Part shown: positions 19,537 through 27,831 of the stretch, piece by piece
How positions within the stretch are numbered: position 1 is the first letter of the stretch
Layout: every line of letters starts with the position of its first letter
Assembly: GCF_000772085.1 (NCBI RefSeq)
Contig: NZ_CP009755.1
Location: forward strand, 434,001 to 498,000
Direction of reading: 5' to 3'
Length of the DNA stretch: 64,000 bases
DNA from: Curtobacterium sp. MR_MD2014
GTDB lineage: Bacteria > Actinomycetota > Actinomycetes > Actinomycetales > Microbacteriaceae
Position numbers and translations under genes: made by a program
Notes under the pieces: model-generated
What the model was told of the DNA's origin: nothing
Database searches by the model: none
What the model saw: the letters and a program-made list of their open reading frames with translations, nothing else

Positions 19537-20226
19537 ATGACGGACCCCAAGGACAACGTGCCGAACGAGGACGAGCCCCAGGTCGAGGGCGACGCCACCA
19601 ACGCGCAGGAGCCCGAGGACCTCATCGAGGCGGAGGGGCCGGACGTGGAGATCCCCACGGACGGCCCCGCCGCCGGCGGCCCGCAGGCCGACCAGGCGAC
19701 GGGCGACCAGGCGGGTGCCGACGAGGCCAGCGACCTCTCCCCGGAGGACCAGGCCCTGCTCGACGACGCGGCCCGCGGCATGGAAGAGGACAAGCTGTCG
19801 CAGGCCGACCGTGACCTCGTCGCCGACATGCGCGCCGACATGCTCCGCGCGCAGGCCGAGCTGGTGAACTTCCGGAAGCGCGTCGAGCGCGACCGCGAGG
19901 CGAACCGCGACGCCGTCATCGCCGAGGTCGTCCGCGCCCTGCTGCCGGCCCTGGACGACCTGACCCGCGCCGAGGCCCACGGCGACCTGACCGAGGGCCC
20001 CATGCAGGTCATCGGGCAGAAGATCCGCGGCGGCTTCGAGAAGTTCAAGCTGGTGCAGATCGGCGAGAAGGGCGAGCTCTTCGACCCGAACGTGCACGAG
20101 GCGATCGTGCAGCTGCCCACGCCGGGTGCGACCGACCAGACCGTGGCGGACGTCGTGGAGCCGGGCTACAAGCTCGGCGACCGCGTGCTCCGTGCGGCCA
20201 AGGTCGCCGTCGCGGTCCCGGCCTGA
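19537..20226 (+). CDS. grpE: Nucleotide exchange factor GrpE
   Basis: Dimeric cofactor that releases ADP from DnaK. The first 85 or so residues are acidic and probably disordered. The coiled-coil begins near LRAQAELVNFRKRVERDR and the beta-wing ends with NVHEAIVQLPTP and VVEPGYKLGDRVLRAAKVAV, the family signature. At 229 residues it is on the long side because of the N-terminal extension. It starts two bases after the dnaK stop and is followed 23 bases later by dnaJ. Confidence 0.96.
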   Translation: MTDPKDNVPNEDEPQVEGDATNAQEPEDLIEAEGPDVEIPTDGPAAGGPQADQATGDQAGADEASDLSPEDQALLDDAARGMEEDKLSQADRDLVADMRADMLRAQAELVNFRKRVERDREANRDAVIAEVVRALLPALDDLTRAEAHGDLTEGPMQVIGQKIRGGFEKFKLVQIGEKGELFDPNVHEAIVQLPTPGATDQTVADVVEPGYKLGDRVLRAAKVAVAVPA

Positions 20227-20249
20227 GCAACGGCAGGAGGTAGGGATTC

Positions 20250-21254
20250 ATGGCCAGTCAGGACTGGTTCGACAAGGACTTCTACAAGGTCCTCGGCGTC
20301 GACAAGACGGCGAGCGACGCTGAGCTGAAGAAGACCTACCGGAAGCTCGCACGGCAGTACCACCCGGACTCCAACCCGGGTGACGCTGCCGCCGAGTCCC
20401 GCTTCAAGGAGATCAGCGAGGCCTACTCGGTGCTCTCCGACAAGGAGCAGCGCGCCGAGTACGACCAGGTCCGCGCCATGGGTTCGGGCGCCCGCTTCAC
20501 CGCGGGTGGCCCGGGCCAGGGCGGCGGGTTCGAGGACGTCTTCGGCGGGATGTTCGGCCAGCAGGGCGGGCAGCGTGTCCGCTTCGGCCAGGGCGGTACC
20601 CGCGGTGGTGCCGGCGGCTTCGAGGACATCCTCGGCGGAATGTTCGGCGGCGGTCAGGGCTTCGGGCAGTCGTCCGGCGGCTTCCGCGGCTTCGGTGGTC
20701 CGACCAAGGGCCGCGACGTCACGGCGTCGACGACGCTCGACTTCACCACCGCGATCGCCGGTGACACCGTCAAGCTCTCGCAGGGCAACGGCCGACCGGT
20801 GAACGTCCGCATCCCCGCGGGCGTCGCTGACGGGCAGAAGATCCGCCTGCGCGGGCGCGGCGAGCCGAGTCCGGACGGCGGAGAGGCCGGCGACCTGGTC
20901 GTCAGCGTCTCCGTCCGCAAGCACCCGGTCTTCGAGCGCGACGGGCAGCACCTCCGCGTGGACGTCCCCGTGACGTTCGTCGAGGCGGCGCTCGGCGCGA
21001 CGATCCAGGTGCCGACGCTCGGCGGCGAGCCCGTCAAGCTCAAGGTCGCCCCCGGCACGCCGTCCGGCCGCGTCCTGCGCGTCAAGGGACGCGGGGTCAC
21101 GACCAAGAGCGGCACCGGTGACCTGCTCGCCACCGTGCAGGTCGCGGTGCCGTCGCACCTGTCGGACAAGCAGCGCGAGGCCGTCGAGGCCCTCCGCGCC
21201 GTCCTGCCCGACGAGGACCCCCGCGAGGACCTCCTCGCCAAGGCGCGCAGCTAG
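20250..21254 (+). CDS. dnaJ: DnaJ-type co-chaperone without zinc finger
   Basis: J-domain co-chaperone of DnaK, 334 residues. Residues 8-75 form the J domain with the HPD motif in ARQYHPDSNPGD. A Gly/Phe-rich stretch with FEDVFGGMFG and FEDILGGMFG repeats follows, then the two C-terminal beta domains (from GRDVTASTTLDF). There is no CxxCxGxG repeat and no cysteine in the protein, so it is a class B/CbpA-like DnaJ although it sits in the main dnaK operon. AGGAGG ten bases upstream fixes the ATG. The symbol follows operon position; cbpA would also be defensible. Confidence 0.92.
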   Translation: MASQDWFDKDFYKVLGVDKTASDAELKKTYRKLARQYHPDSNPGDAAAESRFKEISEAYSVLSDKEQRAEYDQVRAMGSGARFTAGGPGQGGGFEDVFGGMFGQQGGQRVRFGQGGTRGGAGGFEDILGGMFGGGQGFGQSSGGFRGFGGPTKGRDVTASTTLDFTTAIAGDTVKLSQGNGRPVNVRIPAGVADGQKIRLRGRGEPSPDGGEAGDLVVSVSVRKHPVFERDGQHLRVDVPVTFVEAALGATIQVPTLGGEPVKLKVAPGTPSGRVLRVKGRGVTTKSGTGDLLATVQVAVPSHLSDKQREAVEALRAVLPDEDPREDLLAKARS

Positions 21255-21274
21255 CGCTGCGCAACCAGCACGAC

Positions 21275-21335
21275 AACCGGCCTGGAGGCTCGGCGCGGCT
21301 CCGTCAGGAAGCCGCACCGGGCCTCCAGGCTGGTT
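21275..21335. terminator. Imperfect long palindrome between dnaJ and hspR
   Basis: Arms of about 26 bases (CCGGCCTGGAGGCTCGG and its partner CCGGGCCTCCAGGCTGG) surround a nine-base loop, 20 bases after the dnaJ stop. It belongs to the GGAGGC...GGTGCC palindrome family. It lies inside the operon, so it may reduce transcription into hspR instead of ending the unit. Confidence 0.65.
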
Positions 21336-21368
21336 CTGCACCACGAGGACGACGGAAAGGAACCAGCC

Positions 21369-21788
21369 ATGACCGACATGGACGAGAACTCGCCCGTCCT
21401 CGCGATCGCGGTGGCGGCGGAGCTCGCCGAGATGCACCCGCAGACGCTGCGGCAGTACGACCGGCTCGGCCTGGTCGTGCCGGGCCGCACCCGCGGTGGC
21501 TCGCGCCGCTACTCGATGCGCGACGTCGCGCAGCTGCGCGAGATCGCGCGACTCGGGTCCGAGGGGGTGTCGCTGGAGGGGATCCGGCGGGTGCTCGACC
21601 TCGAGAACGAGAACCTGGTGCTCCGCGACCGCGTGCGCGAGCTGGAGCGGGCGCTCGCCGATCAGCTCATCGCGCGCCCGGGCGCCCGTGTCTTCGCGGC
21701 GACAACCACCGGCGCTGCAGTCCCGCTGCGCGCGGGCATGCGACCGCAGCGGAACACCGCGGTCGTGCTGTACCGCCCCCAGCGCTGA
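21369..21788 (+). CDS. hspR: Heat-shock repressor HspR (MerR family)
   Basis: Repressor of the dnaK operon and clpB that binds HAIR sites and, in studied actinobacteria, uses DnaK as co-repressor. The 139-residue protein starts its winged helix-turn-helix at about residue 14 (ELAEMHPQTLRQYDRLGLV, RGGSRRYSMRDVAQLREI) and continues into a short coiled coil (LDLENENLVLRDRVRELERAL). The effector-free C-terminus is typical of HspR. GGAAAGGA precedes the ATG. HAIR sites in this window lie at 17597 and 35403. Confidence 0.94.
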   Translation: MTDMDENSPVLAIAVAAELAEMHPQTLRQYDRLGLVVPGRTRGGSRRYSMRDVAQLREIARLGSEGVSLEGIRRVLDLENENLVLRDRVRELERALADQLIARPGARVFAATTTGAAVPLRAGMRPQRNTAVVLYRPQR

Positions 21789-21790
21789 GG

Positions 21791-21940
21791 TCAGTCGACC
21801 GGCGGGCCGAAGAGGTCGCGGCGAACACCGTCGACAGCGGTGCAGCGGGGGAGCGACGGGCGGTCGTCCTCGGGGGAGCAGCGACCGGGACGGTGCGCCC
21901 GGGCCGTGTCGATGACCGAGCGGATGCAGGACGCGCACAC
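21791..21940 (-). CDS. Small cysteine-containing ORF (49 residues)
   Basis: GTG at 21940 begins one base after the GntR stop and the frame ends two bases from the convergent hspR stop, filling an otherwise empty gap. The peptide starts MCASCIRSVIDTA and has four Cys (CASC, then two more), which could bind a metal. About 90 % of its third codon positions are G or C, as in real genes here. I recognise no family. It would be translationally coupled to the GntR gene. Confidence 0.5.
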   Translation of the reverse strand: MCASCIRSVIDTARAHRPGRCSPEDDRPSLPRCTAVDGVRRDLFGPPVD

Positions 21941-21941
21941 G

Positions 21942-22598
21942 TCAGGACCGCCCACGGTCGGGGTCGGGGAGCAGGTGGACCGTCCAGGTCGCCCGCTCCG
22001 CGAGCCGTCCGTCGCGGCAGTCGACCGCGACGCGGAGCGCGACGAGGCCGTTCCGGATGTGCTCCCAGGGCAGTGCGCTCCGGATGTCGTCGTGCCGCAG
22101 GCGGTACGTCAGGCCGTCGAGGGTCCCGCTCAGGGCCGCCACGAGGAGGGGGTTGTCGCACGCCGCGAGGAAGGTCCGGTAGACCGGGGTGATCGCGTCC
22201 GAACCCCACTGCCACGTGGGCATCGCCATGCAGTCGAGCACGAGCCCGATGCGCCGGAAGAGCGCGGCGCGGTCGCGGTCCCCGAGGTCGCCGATCGTGG
22301 TGCGGACGACGCCCCCGAAGAGCAGTCCGAGCGTCTGCAGCGTCGGGATGAGTTCGTCGCGGCGCGGGACCGTGACGCGCGTGTACCGGTTCGGCCGGAA
22401 CTCGACGAGACCGAGGTGCCCGAGGTCCGACAGTGCTTCCCGCACCGGCGTCCGGGAGCACCGGAGCCGGAGCGCGAGCTGTTCGTCGTCGAGCAGGGTC
22501 CCCGGGGCGAGCGCCCCGCTCATGATCTCGGTCCGCAGGCGTTCCCGCGCCTGGTCCCGCAGGCGGGGACGCCGGCCGGCGTCTGGCGAAGCGAACAT
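21942..22598 (-). CDS. GntR-family transcriptional regulator
   Basis: Ligand-responsive DNA-binding protein, 218 residues. The winged helix-turn-helix covers about residues 12-75: RERLRTEIMSGALAPGTLLD, then LALRLRCSRTPVREALSDL and GLVEFRPNRYTRV, a textbook GntR signature. The all-helical C-terminal part looks like an FCD-type (FadR subgroup) effector domain. GAGAGGGG precedes the ATG at 22598. It is divergent from the methyltransferase gene, and a palindrome at 22667-22688 in the shared region is a candidate operator for autoregulation. The effector is unknown. Confidence 0.88.
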   Translation of the reverse strand: MFASPDAGRRPRLRDQARERLRTEIMSGALAPGTLLDDEQLALRLRCSRTPVREALSDLGHLGLVEFRPNRYTRVTVPRRDELIPTLQTLGLLFGGVVRTTIGDLGDRDRAALFRRIGLVLDCMAMPTWQWGSDAITPVYRTFLAACDNPLLVAALSGTLDGLTYRLRHDDIRSALPWEHIRNGLVALRVAVDCRDGRLAERATWTVHLLPDPDRGRS

Positions 22599-22666
22599 CG
22601 GCCCCTCTCGCTCGTCCTGCCGTTGCTCGTCGCGCAACGGTCTCCTCCGAGCGTAGGGGCTTGGGA

Positions 22667-22688
22667 TACCACCGGCACCGGTGATATA
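22667..22688. promoter_or_regulatory. Candidate GntR operator palindrome
   Basis: ATACCACCGGC followed by ACCGGTGATAT forms a 22-base inverted repeat (9 of 11 positions paired) with a CACCGG/CCGGTG core. On the minus strand a TACGCT -10 for the regulator lies at 22657-22652, which places the palindrome over its -35 region. On the plus strand it overlaps a TGATATACC extended -10. Confidence 0.5.
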
Positions 22689-22743
22689 CCGCTGCCGTGC
22701 GCACCGGCGCGGCTCCGCACCGTCGTCTGAGTACCCTGGGGCC

Positions 22744-23892
22744 GTGCCATTCGACTTCGCCGACCACTTCCGGCGCTCCCCGGTCAGGGACGAGCCCGAC
22801 CTCGTCGCGATCGACGGCACCGACCGCTTCATGCTCGACGAGGCACCGCACGTGCACGGGGACGCGCTCCGGCAGCCCGGTGAGGTCGCCGTCGTCGACG
22901 ACCGGTACGGGGTGCTGACCCTCGGAGCCATGACCGTGCACGGCGCGTCGGGCGTCCGGGTCGTGCAGGACTCGCTCGTCGGGGTGCGGGCGCTGCAGGC
23001 GAACGCCGGCACCTTCGGCCGGAGCGGCTTCGTGCTGACCGAGACGCTCGAGCAGGCCTTCCGCGACGTCCGCCTGGTGCTCCTCCGGCTGTCGAAGTCG
23101 AACGACCGGCTCGACGAACTCGCACGCGCCGTCGCCCGCTGGGCGGCGCCCGACGTGGTCCTGCTCTGCGGCGGGGTCTCGAAGCACATGAACCTGTCGC
23201 AGAACGACGTCCTGCGCCGGTACTTCGGCGAGGTCACCGCGTCACGGGGTCGCGGCAAGTCGCGGCTGCTCATCGCGCAGGACCCGCTCCGTGCGACGGC
23301 GGTGCGCGCGGACGCGACGAACCCCTGGCCGCGGTCCGTGCACGTCGACGAGCTCGGGATGACGCTCGTCGCGCACGGCGGCGTCTTCGCGGGGACGTCG
23401 CTCGACCAGGGCACCCGGGTGCTGCTCGACGTCATGGACGACGCCGTCCCGTCGGCGCGGGTCGCCGTCGACCTCGGGTGCGGGAACGGCGTCATCGCGA
23501 CTGCTCTGGCGCGCCGCCGCCCGGCCGTCAAGGTGGTCGCGACCGACGTCTCGGCGATCGCCGTGGCGTCGACGCGGGCGACGGCGGTGGCGAACGGCGT
23601 CGCGGACCGGGTGACGGTCGTCCGGTCGGACGCGGGCGACGAGCTCGACGAGGGGTCTGCGAAGCTCGTGCTCTGCAACCCGCCCTTCCACGAGGGCACC
23701 ACGGTGAGCACCGACGCGGCCGAGGCGATGTTCCGCAACGCGGCCACGATCCTCCAGGCCGGCGGTGAACTGTGGTGCGTCTGGAACTCGCACCTGCGGT
23801 ACCGACCCATGCTCGAGCGGCTCGTCGGACCGACCCGACAGGTCGTCCGGACCGCGAAGTTCACGGTGACGGCCTCGCGCCGGGCCGACTGA
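22744..23892 (+). CDS. RsmC/RlmG-type class I methyltransferase
   Basis: SAM-dependent methyltransferase, 382 residues, with two domains: an N-terminal degenerate methyltransferase-like half and a catalytic C-terminal half with motif I VAVDLGCGNGVIAT and motif IV NPPFHEG. That arrangement is that of RsmC and RlmG, which methylate guanine N2 in 16S or 23S rRNA; which of the two cannot be told. The start is GTG 22744 because TACCCT (22733-22738) lies five bases upstream, a leaderless arrangement, and the sequence further upstream (YRCRAHRRG) is not domain-like. Confidence 0.85.
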   Translation: MPFDFADHFRRSPVRDEPDLVAIDGTDRFMLDEAPHVHGDALRQPGEVAVVDDRYGVLTLGAMTVHGASGVRVVQDSLVGVRALQANAGTFGRSGFVLTETLEQAFRDVRLVLLRLSKSNDRLDELARAVARWAAPDVVLLCGGVSKHMNLSQNDVLRRYFGEVTASRGRGKSRLLIAQDPLRATAVRADATNPWPRSVHVDELGMTLVAHGGVFAGTSLDQGTRVLLDVMDDAVPSARVAVDLGCGNGVIATALARRRPAVKVVATDVSAIAVASTRATAVANGVADRVTVVRSDAGDELDEGSAKLVLCNPPFHEGTTVSTDAAEAMFRNAATILQAGGELWCVWNSHLRYRPMLERLVGPTRQVVRTAKFTVTASRRAD

Positions 23893-23902
23893 GGCGGGGA
23901 CG

Positions 23903-23938
23903 ACGACGGCCCCGTCACCGTGGTGACGGGGCCGTCGT
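23903..23938. terminator. Hairpin terminator between convergent genes
   Basis: ACGACGGCCCCGTCACC pairs with GGTGACGGGGCCGTCGT around a very short GT-containing loop, ten bases after the methyltransferase stop and before the stop of the opposing surface-protein gene. Confidence 0.85.
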
Positions 23939-23954
23939 GCGCGAGCGGTCGGGC

Positions 23955-26051
23955 TCAGATGTGCACGGACACCTGGGTCTGCTTGCCGCCGGCGGTCACG
24001 GTGATCACGTGGTCACCCTTCGCGAGACCGGACAGGGAGAGCTTGCCCTCGCCGTCGGCCTTGATCGCGCCCGCGGCGAGCTGCTGCTCGCCCTCGTGGG
24101 CCTGCAGGCCGGCGATGCCGGTGGGGAGGCCCCACACGGTGATCTGCGCGGTGCCGAAGAGGGCGCTGGTGCTCGTGACCTGGGCCTCGAGCTGGTCGGC
24201 GGCGTGGTCGCCGTTGCCGATCGTGAGCGTGCGCTCGACCTGCTCGCCGTCGATCGTCGCGGTCGCGGTGACGACCGTGGTGAGCTTCTTCGGAGCGGTC
24301 ACGACGACCTGCGCCGCTTCCTCGTCGCCGAGGGTCACCGTCTTGGTCTTGCCGTTGGCCGCGACGGTCACCTCGGTGCCCTTCGGGCCGAGGACGTCCA
24401 CGGCGACCTGGCTGTCGCTGATGCGGGTCGAGTCGACGGCGAACGCGGTGTCGGACGCGCCGTCACCCGGCTCCTCGGTGCCGCTGCCGTCGCCGGGCTC
24501 CTCGGTGCCGCTGCCGTCGCCGGGCTGCTCGGTGCCCTCGCCGGGCTGCTCGGTGCCGCTGCCGTCGCCGGGCTGCTCGGTGCCCTCACCCGGCTGCTCG
24601 GTGCCCTCGCCGGGCGCCGAGTACGTGAGGACGTAGGCCGAGCTGGTCCAGGCGCCCGTACGGCTCTCGAAGAGGAAGTGCAGGTCGTTCTCGCCCTCGT
24701 GCAGGTCGCGGGAGAAGGCCAGCGTGAACTCGCCGTCGGCGTTCGCACGCCCCGACGCGTAGGTGCGGCCGTTCGCGTCCTCCAGGTCCACCGGGCTGTA
24801 GGCGCGGACGCCGGAGCCGGAGATGGCGGGACGTGCCTCGTGGACGGTCGATCCGCTCGCCAGGGCCGGCTCGAACGTCGAGGACTTCGGCGTGTAGGTG
24901 ATGTCGAGTCGCTGGCGCTCGACCCAGTCGCCGTTCGCCTGCTGGAAGCGGACGACGACCCGGTTCTCGCCCTTGTAGAGGGAGCCCTCGAGCTTCGTGG
25001 ACCAGTGCCCGTGCTCGTCGGCGGTGGCGACGCCGAGCGCCGGGCCGGTGATGCCGCCGATGCTCACCGAGCCGCCGGGACGGGCGGTGCCCTCGAACGT
25101 CGGCTGCGAGGTGCGGACCTCGTCGCCGTCGTGCAGGTTCGTCACGGCCTCGACCGGGGACTGCCCCTCGCCGGGCTGCTCCCCGCCGCCCTGCTGGCCG
25201 TCACCCTGACCGGCACCCGGCTGCTCGCCGCCGCCCTGCTGGCCGTCGCCCTGACCGGCACCCGGCTGCTCGCCGCCGCCCTGCTGGCCGTCGCCGGGCT
25301 GCTCGCCGTCGCCGGGCTGCGTGCTGCCGGTGTCGACCGGGGCCCAGTTGCTCACGGCGAACAGGTCGTGGTTCGGGGTGCTGGCCGGGATCACGTCGTT
25401 CACGGCGCGGAGCGCGGCCTGCTCGGCGGCGGCACCGCCCGGGATCGTGATCTCGAAGCGGCCGTCGGCGCCGGTCGGGGCGCTCGCCACGATCGACCCC
25501 CGGTCGAGCGATGCCTCGACGCGCACGTCGCGGTTCGCGGTGCCGCGGACGACCAGGTCGTCGCCCTTCCGGTCGACGGACGAGACGACCGGGTCGGCGG
25601 CGTAGGCGTCGAGCTGCGCCTGGTCCGGAGCGCTGTGGTGCCCGTCCGCCTTGACGACCGCGGCGGTGATGACCTGCGGACCCGACGGCAGGACGGCGAG
25701 GTCGCAGGTGTACAGGTGCTGGTTCGCCGGGGTGTTGTGCCCGGTGCAGAGCAGGTGGCCCTGCTGGTCGACGACCTTGAGCGAGCCCTTCGAGACCGAG
25801 CTCGTGACCGCGACGGACGGGGTCGCGCGGCTCGCTTCGAAGACGCTGAGCCCGTCGCGCTCGCCGGTGCTCCGCGCCCCCTGGACCTCGTTGATGCCGG
25901 TGAAGCTGTCGGCGATGGGTCGCTCGTGCGTCGCGCCCGGGATCGTCGGGAGGTCGGGTGCCGCGTTGGCGGCCGTCGCGACGACGAAACCCGACGAGGT
26001 GAGGACGAGTCCGAGTGCCGCCCCGGTGGCGGCACGGGTGATCTTGCGCAT
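23955..26051 (-). CDS. Secreted repeat-rich surface protein with Ig-like domains
   Basis: Exported protein of 698 residues. Signal peptide MRKITRAATGAALGLVLTSS ends in ANAA; AAAGGA precedes the ATG. Order: an N-terminal beta region, a Gly/Gln/Pro linker of 15-residue units (GAGQGDGQQGGGEQP, about 3 copies), two Ig-like domains (for example VTNLHDGDEVRTSQPTFEG), a second linker of TEQPGEG/TEQPGDGSG/TEEPGDGSG units, and a C-terminal beta domain ending TQVSVHI. There is no LPXTG sorting signal or C-terminal membrane segment. The make-up resembles a cell-surface stalk or adhesin; it is probably wall- or polysaccharide-associated (inference). Confidence 0.8.
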   Translation of the reverse strand: MRKITRAATGAALGLVLTSSGFVVATAANAAPDLPTIPGATHERPIADSFTGINEVQGARSTGERDGLSVFEASRATPSVAVTSSVSKGSLKVVDQQGHLLCTGHNTPANQHLYTCDLAVLPSGPQVITAAVVKADGHHSAPDQAQLDAYAADPVVSSVDRKGDDLVVRGTANRDVRVEASLDRGSIVASAPTGADGRFEITIPGGAAAEQAALRAVNDVIPASTPNHDLFAVSNWAPVDTGSTQPGDGEQPGDGQQGGGEQPGAGQGDGQQGGGEQPGAGQGDGQQGGGEQPGEGQSPVEAVTNLHDGDEVRTSQPTFEGTARPGGSVSIGGITGPALGVATADEHGHWSTKLEGSLYKGENRVVVRFQQANGDWVERQRLDITYTPKSSTFEPALASGSTVHEARPAISGSGVRAYSPVDLEDANGRTYASGRANADGEFTLAFSRDLHEGENDLHFLFESRTGAWTSSAYVLTYSAPGEGTEQPGEGTEQPGDGSGTEQPGEGTEQPGDGSGTEEPGDGSGTEEPGDGASDTAFAVDSTRISDSQVAVDVLGPKGTEVTVAANGKTKTVTLGDEEAAQVVVTAPKKLTTVVTATATIDGEQVERTLTIGNGDHAADQLEAQVTSTSALFGTAQITVWGLPTGIAGLQAHEGEQQLAAGAIKADGEGKLSLSGLAKGDHVITVTAGGKQTQVSVHI
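24468..24615 (-). repeat. Short-period repeat tract in the second linker
   Basis: Repeats of CTCGGTGCC...GCCGGGCTG encode alternating TEQPGEG and TEQPGDGSG units. The period alternates between 21 and 27 bases and keeps the frame. Confidence 0.7.
25160..25325 (-). repeat. 45-bp tandem repeat in the surface-protein linker
   Basis: About three copies of a 45-base unit encoding GAGQGDGQQGGGEQP, the third shortened, in phase with the reading frame. Copies differ by single bases, so length variation between strains is likely. Confidence 0.8.
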
Positions 26052-26153
26052 GGGTTCCTTTCGGTGGGATCCGTGCCAGTGACAGCGCGGACGAGCACCC
26101 ATGTTGTATTTCGCATACTGAAACTATTCCGGGTGTGAGCGATACCCCGTGCA

Positions 26154-26190
26154 CGACGAAGCGCCCCGCCGGTGGCGGGGCGCTTCGTCG
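26154..26190 (-). terminator. Hairpin terminator of the aldo/keto reductase gene
   Basis: A 17-base perfect stem (CGAAGCGCCCCGCC against GGCGGGGCGCTTCG at its core) with a GGT loop lies 14 bases beyond the reductase stop on the minus strand. Confidence 0.8.
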
Positions 26191-26203
26191 ACGTGACCTC
26201 GGA

Positions 26204-27034
26204 TCAGGCGGGGACGTAGTCGAACGTGTCGGGGTCCGGGCCCGTGCGGTGGCCCTTGTCGAGCGACGTGATCGCCGTCATGTCGTCGTCGGAGAGCTCG
26301 AAGTCGAAGATCGCGAAGTTCTCCTCGACCCGCGAGCGCGTGACCGACTTCGGGAAGACGATGTCGCCGCGCTGGATGTGCCAGCGGAGGACGACCTGCG
26401 CCGGGGTCTTGCCCGTGGCGCCGGCGATGCGGGTGATGGTCTCGTCGTCGAGCACGAGGCCCTGAGCGATCGGGGACCAGGCCTCGGTGGCGATGCCGTG
26501 CTCGGTGCCGTATGCGCGGAGCTCGTCCTGCACGAGGTACGGGTGCACCTCGATCTGGTTGACGGCCGGGGTGATCGTCGTCTCGGCGGCCAGGCGGTTG
26601 AGGTGGTGCGCCTGGAAGTTGCTCACGCCGATCGAGCGGGCGGTGCCGGCGTGGTAGAGCTCCTCCATCGCCTTCCAGGTCGGGACGAAGTCCGTCACGG
26701 TCGGCAGCGGCCAGTGGATGAGGAAGAGGTCCGTGTACCCGCCGAGCAGGTCGGCCGACTTCTTGCCGTTCTCGGCGGCGAGGGCCGGGTCGTGGAAGCC
26801 GTTGTTGAGCTTCGACGTGACGAAGATCTCCTCGCGCGGGATGCCGGACGCCTCGATGGCCTCCCCGACCTCCTTCTCGTTGCCGTACATCTCGGCGGTG
26901 TCGATGTGGCGGTAGCCGACCTCGAGTGCGGTGAGGGTCGCTTCCTTCGTGTTCTCGGGCTCGATCTGGAAGACGCCGAAGCCGAGCTGCGGGATGGTCT
27001 TGCCGTCGTTCAGGGTGATGTTCGGAACGGTCAT
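26204..27034 (-). CDS. Aldo/keto reductase (2,5-diketo-D-gluconate reductase-like)
   Basis: Cytosolic NADPH-dependent carbonyl reductase, 276 residues. The barrel shows LGFGVFQI, the catalytic Asp and Tyr in HIDTAEMYGNE, Lys in TSKLNN, His in IHWPLP, and cofactor-binding IPKS-like FPKSVTRSR near the C-terminus. ATG 27034 gives the standard MTVPNITLN start; the longer upstream frame has no conserved residues. It is preceded by a conserved hypothetical gene on the same strand 80 bases away and followed by a terminator. Confidence 0.92.
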   Translation of the reverse strand: MTVPNITLNDGKTIPQLGFGVFQIEPENTKEATLTALEVGYRHIDTAEMYGNEKEVGEAIEASGIPREEIFVTSKLNNGFHDPALAAENGKKSADLLGGYTDLFLIHWPLPTVTDFVPTWKAMEELYHAGTARSIGVSNFQAHHLNRLAAETTITPAVNQIEVHPYLVQDELRAYGTEHGIATEAWSPIAQGLVLDDETITRIAGATGKTPAQVVLRWHIQRGDIVFPKSVTRSRVEENFAIFDFELSDDDMTAITSLDKGHRTGPDPDTFDYVPA

Positions 27035-27114
27035 GTCACCATGCAACCAAAGCGCCCCCAGGAGGCATTCCGGCAACACTCAGTCGGGCGCGCTGCGCGC
27101 GGGAACCGGACCGC

Positions 27115-27513
27115 TCAGGCGAGCGCGGCCGTGATGTACGCGAGCAGGGCGTCCCCGTACGCCACAGCCGGGTCGTCGCTCCGGAACTCCCGGGCGACCC
27201 CGTCGATCGTCGCCGTGACGACGAACCCGGCGGCGAGCGACACGAACGCCGGTCCGAGCAGGTCGCGCAGCTGGTCCTCCCGCGGGAGCCAGAGCGACTC
27301 GGACGCCTCGACCGAGTCGAGCGCCCACTCCGTCGTCCCGTTGAAGCCGAGCGAGGTGCCGCTGGGGTGGTCGTGCCGCTCCACCGTCATCTCGGAGACG
27401 GTGTAGACGTCGTCGTCGACCCCGGGCTTGTCGATGACGAACCGGTCGCCCGTCCCCGGGTGCCAGCGGAGTCCGGCGTCGCGCAGCGACCGGGCGAGTT
27501 CGACGGTGATCAC
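27115..27513 (-). CDS. Conserved hypothetical protein
   Basis: Soluble 132-residue protein from a GTG start. Recognisable stretches are GLRWHPGTGDRFVI, SLGFNGTTEWALDSVE and LWLPREDQLRDLLG, which I remember as typical of a small Microbacteriaceae family without characterised function. No signal peptide, membrane segment or catalytic motif is visible. An alpha/beta pattern with many acidic residues suggests a single compact domain. It lies upstream of the reductase on the same strand, but the 80-base gap leaves operon membership uncertain. Confidence 0.75.
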   Translation of the reverse strand: MITVELARSLRDAGLRWHPGTGDRFVIDKPGVDDDVYTVSEMTVERHDHPSGTSLGFNGTTEWALDSVEASESLWLPREDQLRDLLGPAFVSLAAGFVVTATIDGVAREFRSDDPAVAYGDALLAYITAALA

Positions 27514-27831
27514 CGCACCACCCTGCCACGCAGGGCCGGAGGGCGGACGCGACCCGACGGGGCCCGACGCCGTCAGGACGCGTCGCGCGGTCCGTCGTCG
27601 TGGACGTGGTCGCCGGCAAGGTCGACGTACTAGCATCGCCGAGCACCCCCGCGCGCGACGAGCACTCGTCCGCGCGCGCGGACGCGACGACGCCTGGGCG
27701 ACCGGTGCCGTGCCTCCCGGCCGCTCACGCGACCACGGGCACGACCGCCGGCCGGTGTCACGGTGCCGGGGCGGCCACGAGCCGCCGCCGGGTCCTGTCC
27801 GCCCTCCCCGTCCGCCCAGCAAAGGACCCGC
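27514..27831. other. Intergenic stretch upstream of the beta-mannosidase gene
   Basis: No convincing gene. A possible -10 TAGCAT at 27631-27636 would give the mannosidase a leader of about 190 bases; the leader is very GC-rich with CGCGCG runs. No riboswitch or clear operator was recognised. Confidence 0.4.

Noticed and set aside
23955..26051. Sortase-anchored protein.
   Set aside because: No LPXTG-like motif, hydrophobic segment or basic tail at the C-terminus; the same is true of the protein encoded at 13371.
27637..27831. Riboswitch in the possible long leader of the mannosidase gene.
   Set aside because: No known aptamer pattern or terminator/antiterminator pair could be recognised.
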